From Muribaculaceae bacterium (lineage in GTDB: Bacteria; Bacteroidota; Bacteroidia; Bacteroidales; Muribaculaceae): 6,335 nt of DNA. This document shows positions 1-4,606 of this stretch, piece after piece. The translations under genes and the position numbers were made by a program. The notes beneath the pieces are model-generated. The model saw only the letters and a program-made list of their open reading frames with translations, made no database searches and was not told where the DNA came from. The stretch is taken from the NCBI GenBank assembly GCA_029060585.1, contig JAIDTS010000367.1, positions 1-6,335 of the forward strand. Reading direction: 5' to 3'. The first letter of the stretch is position 1, and every line of letters begins with the position of its first letter.

Positions 1-108
1 GACTTCGGTTTTTATAAACACATGCAATACAATAAGCGCCCCATAAAATTTGATCTCAAGGCAATGGGGTTTCAAGGGAATTGGAAGGAGCAACCTTTGT
101 GGAAGTAG
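1..108 (+). CDS. C-terminal end of an Abi-like (abortive infection) protein, partial
   Basis: Frame 1 is open from the window edge to a TAG at 106-108, giving the last 35 residues of a gene that begins outside the window. The tail contains a DLKAMGF segment followed by NWKEQPLWK at the very end. From memory, Abi_2 (AbiD/AbiF-type) proteins of Bacteroidetes and Firmicutes often finish with a similar MGFP-x-NW-x(4)-PLW ending, so that is my tentative assignment. Family members are phage-abortive-infection proteins, usually around 300 residues, with an unclear mechanism. Only the tail is visible, so no catalytic feature can be checked. It converges on the minus-strand genes to its right. It could equally be an unrelated protein with a similar tail. 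Confidence 0.5.
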   Translation, partial: DFGFYKHMQYNKRPIKFDLKAMGFQGNWKEQPLWK

Positions 109-132
109 AGAATAAAACATTCACAGAATGGT

Positions 133-164
133 TAAAACTCAAAACCCTCATCGTAATAGAGGGT
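133..164 (-). terminator. Putative intrinsic terminator of the minus-strand unit
   Basis: Read on the minus strand, ACCCTC (164-159) and GAGGGT (149-144) form a 6-bp stem around a 9-nt loop, followed at once by TTTGAGTTTT. It lies just past the small lipoprotein gene, where a terminator for the three-gene minus unit is expected. The stem is short and the U-tract is interrupted by GAG. If the lipoprotein really continues in a shifted frame to 132, the hairpin lies inside its last codons. Confidence 0.4.
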
Positions 165-175
165 GTCGATGGGTA

Positions 176-361
176 TCAGAGTGTCGGGGAGGATTTCGTA
201 TGATATGCGCAGGTGGCATTGGAAACTACATCGTTCAACATCGCAATGACATCAGCAGAAGCGAGAGTATCATCCCTGCCGTTATCCCTTCCCACTCCAC
301 CGACACAAGCAGCCAACATAAGGGAGATCAACAATGATATGAATAATCTAAAATTCAGCAT
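176..361 (-). CDS. Small predicted lipoprotein, possibly frameshifted near its 3' end
   Basis: This 61-codon gene starts 3 bp after the stop of the 178-aa gene, so the two are very likely co-transcribed and translationally coupled. The N-terminus is a classic lipoprotein signal: Arg5, a hydrophobic run LFISLLISLMLAAC, and a lipobox LAAC with Cys19. The mature part of only about 43 residues is rich in Asp, Gly and Asn. The product is presumably lipidated and envelope-anchored; its function is unknown. The last residues (SNATCAYHTKSSPTL) look unnatural. In the -1 frame the sequence continues as YEILPDTLIPIDTLYYDEGF and two more residues to a TAA at 134-132, which reads more like protein. A frameshift, or a true short form, are both possible. 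The plus-strand ORF across this stretch is taken as its shadow. Confidence 0.6.
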   Translation of the reverse strand: MLNFRLFISLLISLMLAACVGGVGRDNGRDDTLASADVIAMLNDVVSNATCAYHTKSSPTL

Positions 362-364
362 GAC

Positions 365-901
365 CTATTCAGCTATTTCATATTGAAACTGATTAGGGTT
401 AAGGTTTATAAGAAATTTACGGACAATATCTTTCGCTGAACCATTCGACCCAATGGAGATAAACCCAAATCCTGTATCGTCATGAGTATAGGCAATAAGA
501 CCTAAAGAATTGATAATAATAAAGCAGTGTCCTGCAATATCTCCGGCATTATCCATTACTATAGAAGATAACAGTTTGATTTCGTTCCAACCGCAATCTT
601 CATAAAGTACAGGAGTATCATTTATGTTCTCTTTATCAGAAAATTGTCGTAGTAGTCCTGTCCTCATTAAGTTTTCTTCGTCAGGGAGAGGTGATATTTC
701 GTGTTTGCCGTACTTGTATAAAGACGTTATCACTGATGCTTCGGGACTGATACTTTGGAAATACTCAATGAACCGACTTATGGAGTCTGCCTTTAATTCA
801 GGGGTAAATCTACCTTTTCTGCAATAATAACCAATCCAGCCTACACTGTCGGTGTAAGAATGGAGATTGACATATTCCCTTAGATTGTGCTGATTGATCA
901 T
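365..901 (-). CDS. Hypothetical protein, 178 aa (immunity-like neighbourhood)
   Basis: I do not recognise this family. The ATG at 901-899 starts an ORF ending with TAG at 367-365. The protein has no signal peptide or membrane segment and looks cytosolic and acidic. The N-terminal half (to about residue 75) carries the aromatic-rich motifs GWIGYYCRKGRF and SRFIEYF. The C-terminal half looks like a small alpha/beta domain with a hydrophobic strand (GHCFIIINSLGLIAYTHDD) followed by TGFGFISIG. It sits 49 bp downstream of the 246-aa gene and 3 bp upstream of the lipoprotein gene. Single-domain orphan proteins in AT-rich clusters like this are often immunity proteins of polymorphic toxins in Bacteroidetes, but no toxin is visible in the window, so this is only a guess from context. 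Confidence 0.75.
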   Translation of the reverse strand: MINQHNLREYVNLHSYTDSVGWIGYYCRKGRFTPELKADSISRFIEYFQSISPEASVITSLYKYGKHEISPLPDEENLMRTGLLRQFSDKENINDTPVLYEDCGWNEIKLLSSIVMDNAGDIAGHCFIIINSLGLIAYTHDDTGFGFISIGSNGSAKDIVRKFLINLNPNQFQYEIAE

Positions 902-950
902 AATTTTGGTCTGGTTTAGGTAATGATTATGATTCCATAATCCTATGACG

Positions 951-1691
951 TTATTCCCAAAAACTAATCAGTTCAGGATAGTTGCCAAACCAGAACTTAA
1001 ACGCCTCCCGGTTGATGCCGTCTGCCGGCGTCCAGAAATCTACAGGATATTCCCAGTTTGAGTTATGCGATCTTTTAGGAGCGGTCCCTAAATTTATATA
1101 CCCGTGAAAAGGGCTTTTGTGTTTCTCAGTCTCCAATATTCCACAGAAACCTAAGGTTTGAAGGAGACATTCAATTTGAATCTTTTTGCTCTTGAATAGT
1201 TTTATGTTCCTAATCCTTCTAACGATGTCCTTCTTCAAAGTTTCCTGAAGTGATGCACCTGTGAGACAGTCCATAATATCTGAGAATATCATAAAATCCA
1301 TCTCATTAGGCTTTATATTATCAGATGAAATCTTATTAAACTCAGATAGTAGTACAATACAACATTTAAGAGAATAAACAGGTATGCCTCCAGCTCTTGA
1401 AGCGATTCCTGAAAAAAATTCATAATCTTGTTCTTTGATACAATCCCATGAATATACACTACAAATACCACATGGTTTATCCCTTAATGAGTCTAAATCC
1501 CCCTCAAAATGGTGGTTGGGGAAAGTCCGAGCTATGGCAAAAGCAGGTAGGAAACTCCTCCACAACATATTGCCTGTGGATAGACCCGATAGGAAGATGG
1601 ATACCACTTCCTCTTTCTTGTCTTTACATAGTTCCCACTGACGAAACAGCTCGTCAATGGATTTATCGTGAGGGCACTGTGGAGTGTTCAT
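951..1691 (-). CDS. Hypothetical protein, 246 aa
   Basis: I do not recognise this family with certainty. I chose the ATG at 1691-1689 (MNTPQCPHDK). An in-frame TTG at 1718 would add nine residues, but it lies only about 5 nt from the -7-like box at 1730-1723, whereas the ATG leaves a normal short leader. The protein has no signal peptide and looks soluble. It is Cys-rich in places (CGIC near residue 80, and KCC). It ends in a distinctive aromatic block including NWEYPVDFWTPADGINREAF and a final FWFGNYPELISFWE. I have an impression of similar YPVDxWxxxDGIN tails in orphan proteins near toxin-immunity loci, but cannot confirm it. It is first in a minus-strand unit with the 178-aa gene and the lipoprotein. 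The DNA is AT-rich (15 of 60 bases are G or C at 1321-1380), unlike the lipoprotein gene at 3961. Confidence 0.75.
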   Translation of the reverse strand: MNTPQCPHDKSIDELFRQWELCKDKKEEVVSIFLSGLSTGNMLWRSFLPAFAIARTFPNHHFEGDLDSLRDKPCGICSVYSWDCIKEQDYEFFSGIASRAGGIPVYSLKCCIVLLSEFNKISSDNIKPNEMDFMIFSDIMDCLTGASLQETLKKDIVRRIRNIKLFKSKKIQIECLLQTLGFCGILETEKHKSPFHGYINLGTAPKRSHNSNWEYPVDFWTPADGINREAFKFWFGNYPELISFWE

Positions 1692-1719
1692 CGGCTTAGA
1701 GGAATTAAAGATTAACAAA

Positions 1720-1768
1720 ATGCAAATTTAACGATTTTCCCTGACAATCGGGGTATTAAATGCAAGAA
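1720..1768. repeat. Long direct repeat, left copy
   Basis: Positions 1720-1752 match 3812-3844 over 33 bp with one mismatch (position 1728, T versus A). Similarity continues with small changes (TTAAATgCAAGAA) to 1768 and 3859. The copies are in the same orientation and bracket the first ATPase cassette. Each carries a minus-strand TAnnTTTG box; only the left one has a gene directly downstream. The shared core includes CCCTGACAATCGGG, an imperfect palindrome. Confidence 0.85.
1723..1730 (-). promoter_or_regulatory. Bacteroidetes-type -7 box for the minus-strand unit
   Basis: On the minus strand 1730-1723 reads TAAATTTG, matching the TAnnTTTG -7 consensus. It lies about 31 bp upstream of the chosen ATG at 1691, leaving a short leader. 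No TTTG occurs at the expected 19-21 bp upstream; the nearest TTG is only 14 bp away. It is therefore at best a half-consensus promoter. The box lies inside the sequence that recurs at 3812-3859. Confidence 0.45.
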
Positions 1769-1793
1769 ATGAATTCCTACATTGGATATTTTG

Positions 1794-1828
1794 TTGTAAT
1801 CTTGACTTAATAATTGTAATCTTGACTT
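1794..1828. repeat. Two 15-bp direct repeats, 20-bp period
   Basis: TTGTAATCTTGACTT occurs identically at 1794-1808 and 1814-1828, separated by AATAA. It lies 5 bp before the hairpin at 1834-1854. Two exact copies two helical turns apart could be paired protein-binding sites. No role can be assigned from sequence alone. Confidence 0.75.
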
Positions 1829-1833
1829 CATAA

Positions 1834-1854
1834 GAGGTGCAAAAACAGCACCTC
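1834..1854 (+). terminator. GC-rich hairpin with weak T-tract
   Basis: GAGGTGC (1834-1840) and GCACCTC (1848-1854) form a perfect 7-bp stem around AAAAACA, followed on the plus strand by ATATTTTAAT. The form is terminator-like for plus-strand transcription, yet no plus-strand gene lies upstream. It might insulate the ATPase promoter, end a small RNA, or be a relic of an insertion. Confidence 0.35.
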
Positions 1855-1890
1855 ATATTTTAATATCCAGGTTGCATTCTGTTACTTTAG

Positions 1891-1919
1891 ACTTGATGTT
1901 ACAAATTGCGACATCAAGT
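1891..1919. repeat. Perfect 9-bp inverted repeat
   Basis: ACTTGATGT (1891-1899) and ACATCAAGT (1911-1919) are exact reverse complements separated by 11 bp. The arms are two helical turns apart centre to centre (20 bp), which suits a dimeric DNA-binding protein. They could also form a hairpin in RNA. No T-tract follows. Confidence 0.7.
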
Positions 1920-2061
1920 TATAAATAGCAACTCCTTATTATCATATCAAAGCATTGCCAAACTTATTCATCAGACTATGAATAATCAATTTAACTTTTG
2001 ATGCTGGAAAAAAATTTAGAGATGTGTAATAGCAATGAGTGGTATATTGGTAGAGTCGGCG

Positions 2062-2143
2062 AAAAGTTCGGAGTAAGATATGTTAAAAGTTCGGAGTGGA
2101 ACAGACAAAAAGTTCGGAGTCATTGAGGCAAATAGTTCGGAGT
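2062..2143 (+). repeat. Four-copy 23-bp-period direct repeat array upstream of ATPase 1
   Basis: The 13-bp core AAAAGTTCGGAGT begins at 2062, 2085 and 2108, with a one-base variant (AATAGTTCGGAGT) at 2131, so the spacing is exactly 23 bp each time. The 10 bp between cores are not conserved, so this is a set of spaced binding sites and not a simple recent tandem duplication. The last core ends 2 bp before the TTTG -33 box of the ATPase promoter. The arrangement matches the array at 4476-4556 in copy number and period. I infer iteron-like operator sites for a regulator, possibly the ATPase itself. Confidence 0.92.
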
Positions 2144-2145
2144 TA

Positions 2146-2177
2146 TTTGGATATTTGGCTGAAAAATATTATTTTTG
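2146..2177 (+). promoter_or_regulatory. Bacteroidetes promoter of ATPase 1
   Basis: TTTG (2146-2149), 20 bp, then TATTTTTG (2170-2177) fit the TTTG / TAnnTTTG Bacteroidetes consensus with correct spacing. The ATPase ATG is 18 bp beyond the -7 box. The repeat array abuts the -33 box from upstream, placing bound protein where it could contact or block RNA polymerase. Confidence 0.75.
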
Positions 2178-2195
2178 TAGTTAAAAACAAGAAGT

Positions 2196-3485
2196 ATGGA
2201 AAATAAGTATTATTTACCTCGCATAGCTGACAAGACATTACAGAGGAAACTCCGTACCAGTGGAGCCGTACTCATTGTAGGTCCAAAATGGTGTGGGAAG
2301 ACCTGGACTGCCTTGAATCAAGCTGATAGTGTCATCTATATGCAGGATCCTGACAGGCGATCTTCATATCTTAAAATGGCACAGACCTCACCTTCATATC
2401 TTCTGAGAGGTGCAAAACCACGTCTTATAGACGAATGGCAGACTGCTACTGTCTTATGGGATGCCGTTAGGTTCGCAGTAGATCAAACTCCCGAAAAGGG
2501 TCAATATATATTGACTGGAAGTGTTGTGGTAGATGAGGAAGAAGATACACCTCCGGATGAAAGAATGGAACATACAGGAACCGGTAGAATCTCCAGGATG
2601 AGAATGCGCCCGATGAGCCTTTATGAATCTGGAGAATCAAATGGTATGGTGTCATTAAAGGCTCTGTTTGATGGCGATTCTGATGTGACAGCCATTAGCA
2701 CACTTACAATAGAAGACCTTGCTTTTGCCATATGCAGAGGTGGATGGCCTGCATCCTTACATCTTGATAGAGACGATGCTTTGGATGTAGCGAAGGACTA
2801 TGTGGATGCTGTATGTGAAAAGGATGCAGCAGCAGTAGACAAATCCCAGAAGGATCCTGACAGAGTGCGAAGCGTCTTGAAATCATTGGCTCGCAACATA
2901 TCGACAATGACTACTGACCGTACGATCATGGGTGATGTTAAGGCTAATGACTCTTCGATATCAGACAAGACTCTTGAAGTGTATCTTCGAGCATTGAGGA
3001 GGCTCTACCTAATAGAGGATATAAAAGCATGGCAACCATCTCTTAGATCAAAGACCGGCATACGTACTTCAGATAAACGTCAGTTTGTCGATCCTTCGAT
3101 AGCTGTTGCTGCGATAGGAACAAGCCCTCATGGTATTCTTGAAGATTTCAACTATTTTGGTTTTTTATTTGAATCGTTATGTGCACGGGATCTCAGGGTA
3201 TATGCCGAGCCTCTTCGCGGTTCGATTCGTCATTATCATGACCAGAATGATCTTGAAGCAGACCTGATAATTTGTCTTGATGATGGACGCTGGGCAGCAG
3301 TGGAGGTGAAGTTGGGCAGTAGGGAGATTGAGGAAGGTGCATCCAATCTCATTAAACTTGCATCTAAAATCGACACATCAAGATATCCTGGTCCATCATT
3401 TCTTATGGTATTGACAGGAGGAGAATTTGCCTATCGAAGAGATGATGGAGTATTTGTTGTGCCGTTAGGGTGCCTAAAGGACTGA
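2196..3485 (+). CDS. AAA_14 / DUF4143 family ATPase with nuclease-like C-terminus (paralogue 1)
   Basis: The 429-aa product fits the usual length of AAA_14+DUF4143 proteins. The N-terminal P-loop domain shows Walker A GPKWCGKT (residues 29-36), Walker B RLIDEWQ (D79-E80) and a sensor-like ILTGS (105-109). An Arg-rich GTGRISRMRMRPMSL follows. Conserved family blocks CRGGWP and FVDPSIAVAAIG lie further on. Near the C-terminus D356 and E370-x-K372 give the D-x13-E-x-K pattern of a PD-(D/E)XK-type nuclease fold; catalysis is inferred only. The protein is cytosolic with no membrane segment. The biological role of the family is not established. The start ATG follows a consensus promoter and the four-repeat array. 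It is clearly homologous to the protein at 4607-5899 but well diverged, so it is not a recent local duplicate. No partner gene follows except a doubtful small ORF. Confidence 0.93.
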   Translation: MENKYYLPRIADKTLQRKLRTSGAVLIVGPKWCGKTWTALNQADSVIYMQDPDRRSSYLKMAQTSPSYLLRGAKPRLIDEWQTATVLWDAVRFAVDQTPEKGQYILTGSVVVDEEEDTPPDERMEHTGTGRISRMRMRPMSLYESGESNGMVSLKALFDGDSDVTAISTLTIEDLAFAICRGGWPASLHLDRDDALDVAKDYVDAVCEKDAAAVDKSQKDPDRVRSVLKSLARNISTMTTDRTIMGDVKANDSSISDKTLEVYLRALRRLYLIEDIKAWQPSLRSKTGIRTSDKRQFVDPSIAVAAIGTSPHGILEDFNYFGFLFESLCARDLRVYAEPLRGSIRHYHDQNDLEADLIICLDDGRWAAVEVKLGSREIEEGASNLIKLASKIDTSRYPGPSFLMVLTGGEFAYRRDDGVFVVPLGCLKD

Positions 3486-3501
3486 AATCCAGAAAAAACA
3501 G

Positions 3502-3654
3502 ATGCCCGCATCGCTCCTTCTTCATGAAGCGAAATCTACTCGCAAAGCTGACGAAATCTTAATAAAAAATAAGTCGAAACAACTTCAGTGTTTTCTTTCA
3601 TTTATAGATTCAAGTAGCAGACAAGAAATTAATGATATGGTAAATGTGAGATAA
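3502..3654 (+). CDS. Possible 50-aa small protein after ATPase 1
   Basis: An ATG 16 bp after the ATPase stop opens a 50-residue frame ending in TAA at 3652-3654. The product starts MPASLLLHEAKSTRKADEIL, is Lys/Ser-rich, and contains CFLSFIDSSSRQEINDMV. No known domain is recognised. The position suggests read-through co-transcription with the ATPase. Against it, the last third overlaps the left arm of the palindromic element (from 3611), so the frame may be accidental or the tail of a gene cut by the element. Confidence 0.25.
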   Translation: MPASLLLHEAKSTRKADEILIKNKSKQLQCFLSFIDSSSRQEINDMVNVR

Positions 3655-3808
3655 TTTTGAGGCAGTCTGGCTGCGGAGTGAAGAAGCTTAGCGAGCTAAG
3701 CGACTGAACGACAATGCCGGAATGTCCAAAATTAGCCGCAGTTATCATGTCAAGACCCATGTCAGTTACTTTGTTAAAATATGTCGTTTAATTCTTGTTT
3801 GCTACTTG
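3611..3808. repeat. Inverted-repeat (MITE-like) element with central palindrome
   Basis: The outer arms are CAAGTAGCAGACAAGAA (3611-3627) and, on the other strand from 3808, CAAGTAGCAAACAAGAA, one mismatch in 17, with similarity continuing about ten more bases. Inside, TAATTTTG (3652-3659) pairs with CAAAATTA (3727-3734), and GCTTAGC (3686-3692) with GCTAAGC (3695-3701). The stretch between these inner arms is also imperfectly complementary, so about 83 bp can fold into one long hairpin. No transposase is encoded and I see no target-site duplication. A 198-bp non-coding element with inverted ends fits a MITE or dispersed repeat, but one copy alone cannot prove mobility. Confidence 0.6.
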
Positions 3809-3811
3809 CGA

Positions 3812-3859
3812 ATGCAAATATAACGATTTTCCCTGACAATCGGGTTCTTAAATCAAGAA
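3812..3859. repeat. Long direct repeat, right copy, with orphan minus-strand -7 box
   Basis: This is the partner of 1720-1768. On the minus strand 3822-3815 reads TATATTTG, a perfect TAnnTTTG box, but it points into the palindromic element with no credible gene beyond. It either is a displaced promoter or marks where a longer shared sequence was interrupted. Confidence 0.8.
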
Positions 3860-3897
3860 CAATGCCTATGTATCAGGTTTATGTGCTAAAAATTTAC

Positions 3898-3905
3898 TAA
3901 CTTTG
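3898..3905 (+). promoter_or_regulatory. -7 box of the GC-rich lipoprotein gene
   Basis: TAACTTTG matches the TAnnTTTG consensus. No TTTG is present at 19-21 bp upstream. The box is 32 bp before the ATG at 3938, which favours 3938 as the original start over the ATG at 3961. Confidence 0.6.
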
Positions 3906-3960
3906 CGTCTGGAGATACCATTTCCCAACACTTAATAATGAGGAGAATTCTTACTACATA

Positions 3961-4452
3961 ATGATTGCGGTTTCCACGCTGGGCCTTGCCTGGTGTAGCA
4001 ATGGCGGCAAACGTGCGCCAGGGAAGGTTGAGGCTCCCGCACCTCAGCCTACACGTTATGCCAATCAAATCACTATCGGCGAACTGCCCTCGGTGTTGCA
4101 GCGGTTGAAAGACGGTCAGATGGAGTATGACTTCTTCGGTATCTGTTCCAGCCCGGTAGCCTGTATCTACTTCATGCAGGAGGATGGCAAGTTCTACATT
4201 GACTATGAGGCGATCGGCGCAGACCAGCTTCCGTATCTCGACAAGATCCGTCAGTATGCCAAGGAGCAAGTCTACCGCGTTGCCGATACCACCTACGGGA
4301 ATACTCCGATTGACTTCTCCGAACCGGCACAGGCACCTGTCCTGAGCCTCCGCGTAGACACCGACATCGACAGCATAGCCAAAGTCGGCACCCGGCTCAT
4401 GCAGACCATCTTCCACAACACCGACACCACCCCTTACGAGATAGTACCTTGA
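3961..4452 (+). CDS. Lipoprotein-like protein of unknown function, 163 aa; signal peptide apparently frameshifted
   Basis: The intact frame starts at ATG 3961 and encodes MIAVSTLGLAWC, a short hydrophobic segment ending in a lipobox-like LAWC (Cys12) with no basic n-region. The missing basic start lies just upstream in another frame: ATG 3938 reads MRRILTT then TAA at 3959. One extra base there would give MRRILTT-x-MIAVSTLGLAWC, a textbook lipoprotein signal, so a 1-bp deletion is likely. The rest (QITIGELPSVLQRLKDGQ, DFFGICSSPVACIYF, a final TTPYEIVP) looks like a folded domain with a Pro/Ala linker after the Cys. I do not recognise it. GC is about 55-60% in counted lines, well above its neighbours. 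It may be translated from 3961 as a non-exported form, be a pseudogene, or reflect a sequencing error. The 216-codon minus-strand frame over it is a shadow. Confidence 0.7.
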   Translation: MIAVSTLGLAWCSNGGKRAPGKVEAPAPQPTRYANQITIGELPSVLQRLKDGQMEYDFFGICSSPVACIYFMQEDGKFYIDYEAIGADQLPYLDKIRQYAKEQVYRVADTTYGNTPIDFSEPAQAPVLSLRVDTDIDSIAKVGTRLMQTIFHNTDTTPYEIVP

Positions 4453-4475
4453 AACCGAATATAACAGTTTACCGC

Positions 4476-4556
4476 AAAAGTTCCAACCAAAATGCCGCAA
4501 AAGTTCCAACCAAAACACCGCAAAAGTTCCAATCAAAATACCGCAAAAGTTCCAAC
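4476..4556 (+). repeat. Four-copy 23-bp-period direct repeat array upstream of ATPase 2
   Basis: AAAAGTTCCAA begins at 4476, 4499, 4522 and 4545, exactly 23 bp apart. The first three units are nearly identical over the whole 23 bp (CCGC before the core, YCAAAA after it), so this array is more homogeneous than the one at 2062. The last core starts 16 bp before the TTTG -33 box. The array begins 23 bp after the stop codon of the lipoprotein gene. The shared AAAAGTTC with the other array, followed by CAAC in place of GGAGT, suggests related but distinct recognition. Confidence 0.95.
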
Positions 4557-4560
4557 TTAT

Positions 4561-4591
4561 TTTGATATATCATTATTTTTCACTATCTTTG
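4561..4591 (+). promoter_or_regulatory. Bacteroidetes promoter of ATPase 2
   Basis: TTTG (4561-4564), 19 bp, then TATCTTTG (4584-4591) is a full consensus match. The ATG of the ATPase follows 15 bp after the -7 box, so the leader is very short. The -7 box starts exactly 39 bp after the start of the last repeat core, the same distance as in the other locus. Confidence 0.85.
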
Positions 4592-4606
4592 TAAAAATTT
4601 TGAATT

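Larger units (their letters stand above)
1719..2195. other. 477-bp non-coding region between the minus-strand unit and the first ATPase
   Basis: I see no convincing gene here; the longest ATG-initiated reading frames I followed are about 16 codons. In order it holds the minus-strand -7 box and long direct repeat, a 15-bp tandem repeat pair, two perfect-stem hairpins (1834-1854 and 1891-1919), a featureless AT-rich stretch (about 1920-2060), the four-copy 23-bp array and the promoter of the ATPase at 2196. The density of short repeats is far above what a simple divergent promoter region needs. Confidence 0.7.
3486..3937. other. Intergenic region with a possible smORF, palindromic element and direct-repeat copy
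   Basis: This stretch between ATPase 1 and the lipoprotein gene holds no firm gene. In order it contains the 50-codon ORF 3502-3654, the inverted-repeat element 3611-3808, the second copy of the long direct repeat (3812-3859) and the plus-strand promoter box of the next gene. No terminator with a good T-tract is seen after the ATPase stop; a weak hairpin (TCGCTCCTTC/GAAGCGA, about 3514-3532) lacks one. Confidence 0.65.

Noticed and set aside
128..337. 69-codon plus-strand ORF
   Set aside because: It is antisense to the small lipoprotein gene, has a His/Ser/Arg-rich composition and no recognisable feature. The minus-strand signal peptide is far more convincing.
2037..2078. Small ORF running through the 23-bp repeats
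   Set aside because: The 23-bp period is not a multiple of three, so repeated peptide units cannot form, and the frame stops after 13 codons.
2062..2143. CRISPR array
   Set aside because: The repeats are 13 bp with only 10 bp between cores, there are four copies and no cas genes. The fixed register to a promoter points to regulatory sites.
3629..3760. Minus-strand 44-codon ORF inside the palindromic element
   Set aside because: It starts well downstream of the TATATTTG box and its codons are accounted for by the hairpin arms. Such frames are typical spurious calls in repeats.
3886..4536. 216-codon minus-strand ORF
   Set aside because: It lies antisense to the lipoprotein frame, which has a promoter box, a lipobox and a natural protein composition. 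The minus frame reads as low-complexity Val/Gly/Leu sequence, runs through the repeat array, and is open because of the high GC.
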